DNA of 64,000 bases from Peptococcaceae bacterium BICA1-8. Lineage in GTDB: Bacteria > Bacillota > Peptococcia > Peptococcales > BICA1-8. Below the pieces are notes generated by a model. That model saw only the letters and a list, made by a program, of their open reading frames with translations. It was not told where the DNA came from and searched no databases. The first letter of the stretch is position 1. Every line of letters starts with the position of its first letter. The position numbers and the translations under genes were made by a program. Below, in pieces: positions 1 to 7,824 of the stretch. The stretch is from assembly GCA_000802045.1 (NCBI GenBank), contig JUEF01000126.1, positions 1 through 64,000 on the forward strand. Direction: 5' to 3'.

Positions 1-367
1 TTCAGGAATACAAATGGAGCAGCATGAGAGAATACGTCGGTACAGAAATACAATTAGTCGACAAAGATACTAAAGAGCAAATAATGAATGATTTTATATC
101 TGAGGCTGATTTTCTTAATTTTCATGATATTGAGGATGAAACAGATTATCTGGAAATTACAGAAGAAGTTATCGAGGAAAAGGAAAAAAGGGCAAAGAAA
201 ATAATAGCAAGTTAGAAAAGGGGGTAACGGATATTGGGGAATTGCAAGACCGGGATGAGCTCATCATAAGATTAGTAAAAGAAACCCAATTATCTTACCG
301 AAAAGTCGCAGGGTTAACATATACAACACTAAGTTGTTTACAGAAGACAATAGTGACGGTGGTATGA
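1..367 (+). pseudogene. 3' remnant of a RAYT/IS200-like (Y1) transposase, frameshifted
   Basis: The reading frame is open from the window edge and gives YKWSSMREYVGTEI followed by an acidic linker, the usual sequence just after the Y1 transposase domain of REP-associated tyrosine transposases (RAYTs). It stops at 213-215. The expected C-terminal helix-turn-helix tail continues in another frame from about 212: LEKGVTDIGELQDRDELI, then LSYRKVAGLTYTTLS, ending at a stop at 365-367. One frameshift around 200-212 therefore separates two parts of one ancestral protein. The catalytic part lies outside the window. Placement in the family rests on remembered family pattern, not on a search. The ATG at 24 is internal and unlikely to be a true start. 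Confidence 0.6.
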
Positions 368-488
368 AAATTGTATATTCCCAGATGGGTAATCTTGAAT
401 AATATAAAAAGTAAGGGGCTATTTTAACCCCTAAACGTGACTGTGATATCGTGTATATATCAATGACTCAAGAGAAAGGGGAGTATCA

Positions 489-1121
489 ATGACTATTCAA
501 GATTATCTTTATTCTGCTGGTGCTGTTATTGTTTCACTTGGTGGATCAAGTGCACTAATTATAGGTTTATCAAGTTGGCTTGGCAAGGTTTGGGCCTACC
601 GGATTTTGGAAAAAGATAAACTTAAATACCAAGAGACACTAGAAAAACTGAAAAATGAGTATCAACAAGAATTAGAACACTATAAATTACAACTAGAAAA
701 GTCAAAAACTTTGTTTTTAAGATACTCTGAACATCAATTTAGCTTGTATAATGACCTATATAGAAATCTATGTGATTTAAAAGGGTCTGCAGATGAATTA
801 TGGAGTCTTGCAGATTTTGAAAATCTTAAGAATTTTTCAAAACAGTTAAAAATTACTGGAGATATGGTTAAAAAAAGTATGTTACTAATTGAGGATAAGC
901 ATTATGATGCATTGAATACACTGTTGGATTACTTTAGTAATTATAGTATAGGCAAAAGCATTCTAATAGAGATTAGAAATAGGGCTGCCCATGAGATATA
1001 TTTTAGTGAATATGAAATTCCTAATTTAGTAAATCAAAACGGTGAATATAAGGAGCAGTATACTCAATTAATTACTGAGATAGGGCAAGCATTCAAAACA
1101 CAAATTAGACCAAGCATGTAG
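489..1121 (+). CDS. Membrane-anchored coiled-coil protein of unknown function
   Basis: A 210-residue protein with a good Shine-Dalgarno (AGGGGAG) and ATG start. Residues about 8-32 are one hydrophobic, Gly/Ser-rich transmembrane segment. Residues about 40-75 are a highly charged heptad-like coiled coil (EKDKLKYQETLEKLKNEYQ onward). The remainder is helical and soluble, with FLRYSEHQFSLYNDLYRNLC, a pattern I associate with a widespread family of uncharacterised single-pass proteins often found in accessory regions. No catalytic motif is visible. It is monocistronic, lying between the transposase remnant and the convergent resC. A role in phage defence or envelope stress would be guesswork. Confidence 0.75.
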   Translation: MTIQDYLYSAGAVIVSLGGSSALIIGLSSWLGKVWAYRILEKDKLKYQETLEKLKNEYQQELEHYKLQLEKSKTLFLRYSEHQFSLYNDLYRNLCDLKGSADELWSLADFENLKNFSKQLKITGDMVKKSMLLIEDKHYDALNTLLDYFSNYSIGKSILIEIRNRAAHEIYFSEYEIPNLVNQNGEYKEQYTQLITEIGQAFKTQIRPSM

Positions 1122-1257
1122 AAGATATGGGTCGATACGGATGTCACATAACATGAGCTTCTGCGCCTTCTTCTAAATAAGCCATTATGGATCAACGGGA
1201 TTTTTAGAAAGCATTAATCTTGGAAATCACGGGATCAGCTATATAAACAAGTGTGTA

Positions 1258-2139
1258 TTATGCATAGCTGTGAAGACCGGGTAATAATATATTAACTCCT
1301 GCAAAAGTAAATAATACAGCTAAAAATCCAATTACAACTAAGGCTATAGATAATCTGCCTTTTAAATTCTTTGTAAATCGTGTATGTAAATATGCAGCAT
1401 AGATGAACCATGTTATTAAGGACCAGGTTTCCTTAGGGTCCCATGACCAGTAAGTGCCCCAAGCCATTTCTGCCCAAATTGCACCAGTTATAATAACTAA
1501 AGTTAAAAATGGCATTCCTACCAGAATTAGCTTATAGCTTAATTCTTCTAATGAGTCCAATTCAGGTAGTGCATGAACAAAATTACTGTAGAGGTTCCGT
1601 ATTAAAAATCTATCTTTTATTAGGTACATTAACCCTATTACAAAGGAAATGGCAAAGGCACCGTAAGAGACTACTGCCGTGAAGACATGGAAGTAAAGCC
1701 AGTTACTTCTCAAAGCCGGCATAAGGGGATTTAAGGAGGTATCCATCGTTATTAACCAGGAGTTCAAGGCAAATATAAGTGGTAAGGCAAACATACCAAT
1801 CTGTTTAAGGTTGTACTTAAATTCAATTACTAAGTATGTAAGAGCTATTCCCCATATAAAGAATAAAAGAAATTCAAACATGTTACCAAGGGGAGGGTGC
1901 CCTGTACGTGTGTATCTAAAAATTAGGGAAAAGGAGTTGGCAAGTAGACCTAGTAATGTTAAATATGTTGCTGGGGAATATTTGTTTATATAAATTCTTT
2001 TCTGGTTATACCCATCAATAGGAAGTGTTAAAGGTAATCTAGGGGTTTTAATAGCTATAAATTGTGCTGCGTATAAAAGTGAGGCGCAAAGATACGCTAA
2101 TAAGCTTACTAAAAGAGATATAAATTCAATTCTGTCCAT
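1258..2139 (-). CDS. resC: Cytochrome c biogenesis protein ResC/CcsB (CcsA family)
   Basis: Polytopic membrane protein of 293 residues that, with ResB, exports haem and attaches it to CxxCH motifs outside the membrane (System II cytochrome c maturation). The tryptophan-rich WWD haem-binding motif MAWGTYWSWDPKETW is at about 226-240. Candidate haem-ligand histidines are His81 (HPPLGNMFEF), His151, His252 and His290 (GLHSY). About eight hydrophobic segments are visible. The ATG follows AGGAGG with 6-base spacing and overlaps the 3' end of resB by 14 bases, indicating translational coupling. It is the last gene of the minus-strand cassette cytochrome-resB-resC. Confidence 0.93.
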   Translation of the reverse strand: MDRIEFISLLVSLLAYLCASLLYAAQFIAIKTPRLPLTLPIDGYNQKRIYINKYSPATYLTLLGLLANSFSLIFRYTRTGHPPLGNMFEFLLFFIWGIALTYLVIEFKYNLKQIGMFALPLIFALNSWLITMDTSLNPLMPALRSNWLYFHVFTAVVSYGAFAISFVIGLMYLIKDRFLIRNLYSNFVHALPELDSLEELSYKLILVGMPFLTLVIITGAIWAEMAWGTYWSWDPKETWSLITWFIYAAYLHTRFTKNLKGRLSIALVVIGFLAVLFTFAGVNILLPGLHSYA

Positions 2140-3277
2140 ATGATTCCTCCTGGATAAAATCAGATATTTTTTTAAGCAGATGTTTCTTTTGCCAATTGTT
2201 TTTACTAATTACTTTTACGAAAAGTGTATTTGTATTTAATTGAAAAAGAATTTTTTGATACTTTCCGAACCAGGAGCTACAAAAGCCTAATGACATCAGT
2301 AAAAAACCTAGCATGACAATTGGTAATCCCGGGTCTTTTTTAATTTTAATGATTGAAAATACATCATTACCTATGTATTTCATTCTTAGACCTTTAAATG
2401 GAGTGAATTCTTTCCCTGGCTCTATAATAATTGTTTCTTGTAGTAAATTTTCTTGGTAGGATTTTAGAACAAAGTCCTGATTCTCTATTGTAAAAATCAT
2501 ATAGCTATCATTCATCAAACTAATAGGTTGGTTGTGATTAAAACTTACATCTTTTCTCTTATCTCCCACAACAATTTGTACATTATGATTATAACCAAAG
2601 CCCGTTTGGTAGAATTTCATACCTTTATACTTAAAGGGTTTATTAACTTTTGTGCTCCCTTCTGCAATTTTCTCTCCATTATTTAGTAAGATGAAATCCG
2701 ATTGCCAATTATCTGTAGTATTATTTTTATCATAGATGGTCCTAAAGTTTTTAAGTTGGATTGAAAGGTCAGTATTTTTCTCAGGAGCAACCAATACTGT
2801 TTCCTCAAGATAACATTTTATACTATCGTTATAACCAAAGTTACCCAAAGAAGCTCCAATTATGATTATTAAGATAGAAATATGAATAATATGGGGGGCA
2901 AGAAGATCTAATTTATTTTTAACCGCAGTTAGGAAAAATGCATTTTGGTTAGTTAATATTTCTACTTTAAAGCCGTTTTTATTTAGAAATTGTTTAAGTC
3001 TTTTAATATTTAAGCCGTTGTTTTTCAAGCTATATTCTTGGAAAGAACCTAAATTGGTGAATTCTTCTTTAGGATCAGCTCTTAACTGATTAAGCAAAGG
3101 GGGAAGTCTTCGAAGTGTACAAATCGATAAATTTAACCAAAGAAGAAGCAATAATCCCCTAAACCAGAATGAAGTATAAATTGGACTACTTGGAATTAGC
3201 GTAGCCACAATTGATGATAAGGCTATAATTAAAATTAAAGTTAATCCTGTTGTCATCGATGACAAAAAGTTAAACAT
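2126..3277 (-). CDS. resB: Cytochrome c biogenesis protein ResB/Ccs1
   Basis: A 383-residue partner of ResC in System II haem attachment. Hydrophobic segments lie at about 8-28, 35-55, 130-155 (HIIHISILIIIIGASLGNFG) and near 318-338 (PIVMLGFLLMSLGFCSSWFG), with a large extracytoplasmic domain between the last two, as in ResB/Ccs1. Key features are the membrane-border His in APHIIHIS and the FxYKGMKFYQTGFGYN-like segment. It is shorter than the Bacillus protein (over 500 residues), common for anaerobes. It overlaps resC by 14 bases and follows the cytochrome gene after 99 bases. Confidence 0.9.
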   Translation of the reverse strand: MFNFLSSMTTGLTLILIIALSSIVATLIPSSPIYTSFWFRGLLLLLWLNLSICTLRRLPPLLNQLRADPKEEFTNLGSFQEYSLKNNGLNIKRLKQFLNKNGFKVEILTNQNAFFLTAVKNKLDLLAPHIIHISILIIIIGASLGNFGYNDSIKCYLEETVLVAPEKNTDLSIQLKNFRTIYDKNNTTDNWQSDFILLNNGEKIAEGSTKVNKPFKYKGMKFYQTGFGYNHNVQIVVGDKRKDVSFNHNQPISLMNDSYMIFTIENQDFVLKSYQENLLQETIIIEPGKEFTPFKGLRMKYIGNDVFSIIKIKKDPGLPIVMLGFLLMSLGFCSSWFGKYQKILFQLNTNTLFVKVISKNNWQKKHLLKKISDFIQEESYGQN

Positions 3278-3376
3278 TGTAATGTCACATCCTCAAGGAA
3301 GATAATAAAAGAGAGAGCTCAGTGTAAACTGAGCCAATGCAATAAATTATAATTAATATTCAAGGGGTTTAATTAT

Positions 3377-4177
3377 TTAATAATGAGTGTCGTGACAACT
3401 TAAGCAATCCATTTTACCTTGGACGCTGTCAAACTTACTGTCTTTACCGACATGGCAGCCCATACAGCTTTCATACTCCTCTGGGATTTTGAAAGTTGGT
3501 GTAAACTTTCCGGTAAGTGCTAAATTCATTAATTCTGCTGCTCTTGCGGCAGTATCACCAGTTAATTTACCACAGCGGTCTTTCTTTTCGTCTGAATTTA
3601 TTTTTGCTTTTGCCTCTTTTGCCCATGTAGTCACTGAAACGTGGCATAGTGGTGACATAGCAACAGTGGTAACTTGGTTTTTAAACTTAGAGTATGATTC
3701 ATGTTTATCAGAAGGAAATGGGAATAAGGTATACCAACCCATTAATTCATTGCCTAAATCTGCATGGTTTTTTACGCCTAGGTTTATGACAGCTAGGGAA
3801 CCATTTAACGCACCACATAGGCTCCCCCAGCCATAGACTCCGCCTAAGCCATATCTATAAGCGTCAAAGGGGAGGTTCTTCCAAGGCCCGCCTGCTGTTT
3901 CTTGAAGGGTCGCAATTAATGCTTTTGCAGCTCCATACATACATCCGCCTTCAAAATAACTCTCATAGCCTCTTTTTCTAACTAATTCAACATCTAGTTT
4001 TTTATAAGTCCATGGCAAAGAAGGTGCATCCGATTGTGTATTTGCAGGGTCAGTAGTAGCTGGCGCATTTGCTGAACAACCGGCTAAGCTACCAACTAAA
4101 ATTAATCCTGCTGTACCGGCACCAGCTGTTAAGAATTTTCGTCTAGTAACAAATTTGTTAGTCTCATTTTCTTTCAT
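3377..4177 (-). CDS. Tat-exported split-Soret-type dihaem cytochrome c lipoprotein
   Basis: The 266-residue precursor begins with a twin-arginine signal (TRRKFL, Arg12-Arg13) and a lipobox-like LAGC with Cys34, so it should be exported folded and perhaps lipid-anchored. The body matches the split-Soret / C_GCAxxG_C_C family: GGCMYGAAKALIATLQE (Cys79), GGVYGWGSLCGALNG (Cys121), then conserved Cys178 and Cys202. Two c-type haem motifs are at the C terminus, CMGCH (238-242) and CLSCH (258-262). Split-Soret cytochromes are redox proteins of sulfate reducers and related anaerobes with unclear physiological partners. The adjacent resB and resC supply the haem-attachment machinery. AAGGAGGA precedes the ATG. 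Confidence 0.88.
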   Translation of the reverse strand: MKENETNKFVTRRKFLTAGAGTAGLILVGSLAGCSANAPATTDPANTQSDAPSLPWTYKKLDVELVRKRGYESYFEGGCMYGAAKALIATLQETAGGPWKNLPFDAYRYGLGGVYGWGSLCGALNGSLAVINLGVKNHADLGNELMGWYTLFPFPSDKHESYSKFKNQVTTVAMSPLCHVSVTTWAKEAKAKINSDEKKDRCGKLTGDTAARAAELMNLALTGKFTPTFKIPEEYESCMGCHVGKDSKFDSVQGKMDCLSCHDTHY

Positions 4178-4430
4178 GTAAAATCCTCCTTAAAATAAAT
4201 TAAAAATATGGTATATAAAAATATTTATATTTCTATATACATCACCCCTTTAATAAATAAATAAAAATTTATCTTATGCATAAGAATTACTAATATATAT
4301 ATGACGAAAATTAGAAATATCCTGCTAATTTTTCCAAAAAAGTTAAAAAAACTAAAAAAGGTGAAGATAGAGACCAGAAAATACTCTTTCCGGAAATTAT
4401 ATCAGCGATGAGAATACATGAGGGACTACA

Positions 4431-4450
4431 TGAGGGACGGTACTTTTTGT
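4431..4450 (+). repeat. REP-like dispersed repeat, copy 1
   Basis: TGAGGGACGGTACTTTTTGT, a diverged member of the GGGGACGGTTCTT family found about ten times in this window, always in this orientation. Confidence 0.55.
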
Positions 4451-4486
4451 ATTGAATTTACAAAAGAATACAAAAGAATAGAGCAT

Positions 4487-4511
4487 GAAGCATTGGGGAC
4501 GGTTCTTTTTG
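4487..4511 (+). repeat. REP-like dispersed repeat, copy 2
   Basis: Contains CATTGGGGACGGTTCTTTTT, among the least diverged copies. It lies 37 bases after copy 1. Confidence 0.7.
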
Positions 4512-4589
4512 CTTTCGCTATACCTCCTGATATAAAATTATTGAGGTAAAAAGATGGCAAGATATTCAAAAAAATATGTCATCTTTAAA

Positions 4590-4617
4590 GGGACAAGGGG
4601 GACAGGAATCTTGTCCC
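4590..4617. repeat. Inverted repeat GGGACAAG/CTTGTCCC
   Basis: GGGACAAG at the left and CTTGTCCC at the right form an 8-bp perfect stem around GGGGACAGGAAT. No T-run follows, so it is not an obvious terminator. It sits between the REP-like copies and the duplicated element and may be a separate short repeat. Confidence 0.55.
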
Positions 4618-4649
4618 AACTCTCGAGAAGATACCCCTAAGAGTTGTAT

Positions 4650-4775
4650 ATATGCTAATATTGCAAAGGCCCTTCGGGGTCTTATCTTTGTCGAAATCTA
4701 GGGGAATTTTGGGGAAGGAAAGTAAGAGGAAGAACGGAATACTTAACTATTATTTAATAATTTGGTGATAGAGAT
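4650..4775 (+). repeat. Duplicated intergenic element, copy A
   Basis: About 125 bases that reappear at 19,557-19,682. Shared blocks include AAAGGCCCTT, TTTGTCGAAAT, AATTTTGGGGAAGGAAAGTA and GAACGGAATACTTA. It opens with a hairpin AAGGCCC-TTCG-GGGTCTT that holds one G-U pair where copy B has a Watson-Crick pair. A gene follows 115 bases downstream. Confidence 0.7.
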
Positions 4776-4889
4776 GTGGTACTAGTTTGCTCTGATGATG
4801 GGAAAGGAAGTTCCCATTTGATGGTTCGCAACGGAAAATAATTACGTATAAAAAAGAGCATCTAGTGGTTTTAATAGGAGGTCTTTTTG

Positions 4890-5606
4890 ATGAACCAAAC
4901 TACGATTAATTCCAAATATGCCTTGGCATTAATTGATACTGTATTCGGAGTAGTTATAGCTATTCCACTTCTAAGTGTACCAAAAATTATACTCAGTTTT
5001 ATTCATGCACCATCAAATCAAGTGGCGACACAAATTCTACTACTAATGTCCAGTTTATTATTTTGCTCTTTTTATTGGCTCGAAATACATGAGTTTTTGA
5101 ACGCACAGGGCAGATTAAATAATTTTTTAAAAATAGGGGAGGATCAGGGGATTACACCAAAACAATCACGTGTTTTTTTAGGCGGAATTATAATGATAAA
5201 TTCATTGGCGGCTATTCTCGAATTCTCAACATTTGAATCTATCGAAGCATTTTTAGTAGCGAATATAATATTTTGGGTTATTGATATTTTTGGTTCCCGC
5301 GAAGTGAAATCGCATTATAAACCGTATTCCAATGATATTTTGCAATTTAAAGATACCAATAAAGAAGTGTATGAGTGGTATGTAAAACAAATAATTTCGC
5401 CATATTATTATATCTATGCATTTACCAATATTTTGTTTTTTCCCTCTACGTTAATGCTATATCTCTTCAGATTTCACGGTGATAGTAAATTTGGAGTATG
5501 TTTTGGAATCATTCTTCTTTTTGTTACACCAATTAGGCACTTATTTTCTGTACGACAAGGGCTTCATTTAGCCAAAGTTTCCACCGTAATGCCCAAGTGT
5601 GACTGA
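4890..5606 (+). CDS. Multi-pass membrane protein of unknown function
   Basis: About 238 residues with five or six hydrophobic segments (near residues 12-30, 45-65, 98-115, 125-140, 175-195, 205-222). ATG at 4890 is chosen because AGGAGGT ends 7 bases upstream; a TTG three codons earlier in phase leaves too little space. The N-terminal DTVFGVVIAIPLL plus FYWLEIHEFL loosely recall the first helices of TMEM175-like potassium channels, but the diagnostic FSDGVFAI motif is not intact, so I do not assign that function. It lies between the duplicated element and a REP-like copy. Confidence 0.7.
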   Translation: MNQTTINSKYALALIDTVFGVVIAIPLLSVPKIILSFIHAPSNQVATQILLLMSSLLFCSFYWLEIHEFLNAQGRLNNFLKIGEDQGITPKQSRVFLGGIIMINSLAAILEFSTFESIEAFLVANIIFWVIDIFGSREVKSHYKPYSNDILQFKDTNKEVYEWYVKQIISPYYYIYAFTNILFFPSTLMLYLFRFHGDSKFGVCFGIILLFVTPIRHLFSVRQGLHLAKVSTVMPKCD

Positions 5607-5648
5607 TAAAATAGAATTAACACTTTCCGTTAAATAAGAATGAACAGA

Positions 5649-5668
5649 ACAAAGCACTGGGGATGGCA
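5649..5668 (+). repeat. REP-like dispersed repeat, partial copy 3
   Basis: ACAAAGCACTGGGGATGGCA keeps only the 5' half of the repeat (AGCACTGGGGACGG with one change). Confidence 0.5.
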
Positions 5669-5839
5669 GATCAATGTCATAAAGCCAAACTAACATAATT
5701 TTACATTCCCCGTTTTCTGTTTTGAGGATACTTGTTCTTTCTTGAAGGTTCTTTGCGAGGAAAACTCCTATTAGGTCTGATGTGAACTAGGTTTTTGGTG
5801 ATAAGGCTCATTGCTTCATTAAAAATCTTGTTTTTCAGA

Positions 5840-5858
5840 AAAAGCACTGGGGACGGGT
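5840..5858 (+). repeat. REP-like dispersed repeat, partial copy 4
   Basis: AAAAGCACTGGGGACGGGT, the 5' half of the repeat, directly upstream of the MORN-repeat gene at 5878. The ribosome binding site GAGAGGAG follows within 10 bases. Confidence 0.6.
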
Positions 5859-5877
5859 TGAAGAGAGGAGTACAAAT

Positions 5878-6159
5878 ATGCTAGAAAAAAAGAATTATGC
5901 AAACGGTCAAGAGGTTTATAAATATGATGATGATAAACTCACTTATTTTTATAAAAATGGGAAAATAAAGACAGAAGGTCCTTTTGAAAACAACCAAATG
6001 GAAGGTGAATGGAGATTTTACCGAGAATCAGGACAATTATGGCAAATAGGAAATTTCCGAAATGGTAAGAAACACGGCACATGGACGCGATTTGATAAGA
6101 ATAATCAACAGGAGTATCATGAGTCATTCAAGGACGGAAAACTCACTAAAATAAAATAG
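5878..6159 (+). CDS. Small MORN-repeat (YwqK-like) protein
   Basis: A 93-residue cytosolic protein made of three or four MORN_2-type repeats: YFYKNGKIKTEGPFENNQME, GEWRFYRESGQLWQIGNF, then RNGKKHGTWTRFDKNNQQ. Such proteins are often annotated as antitoxin YwqK, after a Bacillus protein next to an LXG toxin, but no toxin gene is adjacent here, so the label is weak. The repeats usually form an elongated beta sheet for protein or membrane contacts. GAGAGGAG lies 8 bases before the ATG. Confidence 0.8.
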   Translation: MLEKKNYANGQEVYKYDDDKLTYFYKNGKIKTEGPFENNQMEGEWRFYRESGQLWQIGNFRNGKKHGTWTRFDKNNQQEYHESFKDGKLTKIK

Positions 6160-6169
6160 TTCGGATACA

Positions 6170-6190
6170 GCGGGGGCGGTACTCTTTGTA
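6170..6190 (+). repeat. REP-like dispersed repeat, copy 5
   Basis: GCGGGGGCGGTACTCTTTGTA, close to copy 1 (GGGACGGTACTTTTTGTA). It starts 10 bases after the MORN gene stop. Confidence 0.5.
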
Positions 6191-6249
6191 TTAAAATTTT
6201 GATTATGATTCAATTTTGGAAAGGTATTAATCTTGCACTTTGGTATCAT

Positions 6250-6355
6250 CGAGGAGATACGATTTTAGTGAATTAAAATTCGGAATGAACTAATCATAGA
6301 ATTAATAAACGTAACCGAATTTTCTTACGGAAAAATCACAGAATTAACATGCTAA
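6250..6355 (+). pseudogene. Second, older RAYT transposase 3' remnant
   Basis: Reading 6272-6355 gives IKIRNELIIELINVTEFSYG then KITELTC and a stop. This aligns with the tail of the remnant at the window start (LQDRDELIIRLVKETQLSYR, KVAGLT). The DNA also aligns: TCTTACGGAAAAATCACAG here against TCTTACCGAAAAGTCGCAG there. Upstream the frame is closed by stops, so only a fossil of the 3' end remains. A REP-like copy follows at 6391. Confidence 0.55.
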
Positions 6356-6390
6356 TATTAAATAAAGTAAAAAGCAAACAGAGACAAAAT

Positions 6391-6411
6391 GGGTAAGGTT
6401 CTCGACTTGCA
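6391..6411 (+). repeat. REP-like dispersed repeat, copy 6
   Basis: GGGTAAGGTTCTCGACTTGC, matching the GGGACGGTTCTTGACTTGC form, 36 bases after the RAYT fossil. Confidence 0.5.
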
Positions 6412-6449
6412 CTAAGGTTTTTAATACATTTGGAGGTGTCTTTATTCCG

Positions 6450-7358
6450 TTATATGGATCTTTCTCTGATCTTTTGTTTTTGCTTAGTTATTATTGACGG
6501 CAAGGGTATCTCAGAAATTAATAATATACTTAGTAATATTACTGCAAATCCCACTAGCATACCTTGAGTTATTGTTTCCTTCAAAAATATAACACCCCAG
6601 AGAGTTCCAAAAATAGGAACAAGAAATGTGACACTTAAGGTTTTCGTTGGTCCAACATTAGCTAATAAATAATAATACAATAAATATGCTATAGCCGTAC
6701 AAAATATTGATAAGCCTATCATAGATAAGACAACAACCGAAGTTACAGGTTTCTGCGGTAAAAAGAAAAGTGAAAAAGGTAATAACACTAGTGCTGCTCC
6801 CAATTGCTGGCCTATAGAAACGGACAAGGGGGAAAACCCTGCAAAGACTTTTTTAGCATATGTACCTGCAAAAGCATAGGAAATAGTTGCCGAAACGGAT
6901 AAAAGAGCAGATAAAATGACTGTTTTGGTTAAAGGCAGAGGACTCCAACCTACCAGAATTATGACACCTATACTTCCTAAAAGTATTCCTATACATTTTT
7001 TAATAGTCAACTTCTCTTTTAACCAACCCCAGGCAACCAGGACTGCAAATAATGGCGTTAAAGAATTCAAAATGGATGTAATTGAAGCATTCAAATTTAA
7101 GGCGGCAGCAGCAATCAAAGTAAAAGGTATGGCGGCATTTAGAGCACCTATAATTAAATACTGCTTCCAGTACTCCCTTAATACAGGTGCTTTTTTGATT
7201 GATAAAGAATAGAAATATAACGCAAAAAATGCAATAACAACCCTTAGTTCCACTGTTAAAAACGGCCCTAGAACCGGAGAAACTATACGGATAAATAAAA
7301 AGGACGCACCCCAGATAACAGCAAGTATAAATAAAGCAAATAATTCTTTTGGTTTCAT
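6450..7358 (-). CDS. EamA/DMT-family transporter
   Basis: A 302-residue protein of about ten hydrophobic helices arranged as two EamA repeats: WGASFLFIRIVSPVLGPFLT in repeat 1, and the VGPTKTLSVTFLVPIFGTLW block near residues 233-255, which marks the end of repeat 2. DMT transporters of this class mostly export small metabolites or amino acids; no residue here identifies the substrate. It is transcribed alone, divergent from the LuxR-type regulator at 7825, so local regulation by that protein is possible but unproven. Start ATG follows AAGGAAATGA. Confidence 0.88.
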   Translation of the reverse strand: MKPKELFALFILAVIWGASFLFIRIVSPVLGPFLTVELRVVIAFFALYFYSLSIKKAPVLREYWKQYLIIGALNAAIPFTLIAAAALNLNASITSILNSLTPLFAVLVAWGWLKEKLTIKKCIGILLGSIGVIILVGWSPLPLTKTVILSALLSVSATISYAFAGTYAKKVFAGFSPLSVSIGQQLGAALVLLPFSLFFLPQKPVTSVVVLSMIGLSIFCTAIAYLLYYYLLANVGPTKTLSVTFLVPIFGTLWGVIFLKETITQGMLVGFAVILLSILLISEIPLPSIITKQKQKIRERSI

Positions 7359-7824
7359 TATGTCATTTCCTTCCTATTTGGCGATATTCCGATGGTGAAG
7401 ATTGTCGAAACAGTATAATAAAATACTCCGTCGTATGTTGAACTGTTTCCTATAATATGATTTTAACAATATAATACATAATTACAATTCTTATTCTTGG
7501 CTTTTTAATTTTGGAGAGTTCTGTTGCTTCCGAAGATAGGATTATACTTCGGTGGAAACCTTGGGGTCATGCTTAAAAAATTAAAAAATTCAGGATATAA
7601 ATTAAATTAAAAAATAAGAACGAGGAAAGACATGGCAAGAAAACTAAGGGTACATTAGAATAATAGCAAGATGCAAAAAATTTAAAAAATCAAGGAAAAA
7701 ATATTTAAACGCTCGCAGAGAAGTAGTAATATTAGAGGCGAATACCACTATTCTATTGGAAGCTCAATTTAAACTCGGAAAGTCCTCTGCTGGGCAACAG
7801 CCGACTTAATAAGGAGCTGGGGAA
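7359..7824. other. Divergent intergenic region
   Basis: 466 AT-rich bases between the EamA transporter and the LuxR-type regulator. I see two weak hairpins (CCGAAG/CTTCGG at 7530-7552, and AAGTC...GACTT around CTGCTG-GGCAA-CAGC at about 7780-7808 just before the regulator's ribosome binding site). I see no gene, and the hairpins match no riboswitch class I can recognise. Confidence 0.5.

Larger units (their letters stand above)
4178..4889. other. Long gene-free region with clustered short repeats
   Basis: About 700 bases without a credible gene. It is AT-rich up to 4380, then holds two dispersed GGGACGG repeats (about 4431 and 4487), an inverted repeat at 4590-4617, one copy of a ~125-bp duplicated element (4650-4775), and a short palindrome ATGGGAA-AGGAAG-TTCCCAT near 4798-4817. 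It acts as a sink for short mobile repeats between the cytochrome cassette and the next gene. Confidence 0.7.

Noticed and set aside
4890..5606. TMEM175-like potassium channel identity.
   Set aside because: The FSDGVFAI signature is not intact; only general hydrophobic similarity remains.
5878..6159. Toxin-antitoxin pair involving the MORN (YwqK-like) protein.
   Set aside because: No toxin-like gene is adjacent on either side.
7780..7808. Hairpin before the LuxR-type gene, considered as a riboswitch.
   Set aside because: CTGCTG-GGCAA-CAGC within AAGTC/GACTT lacks the conserved core of any class I can recall, such as GEMM, THF or cobalamin.
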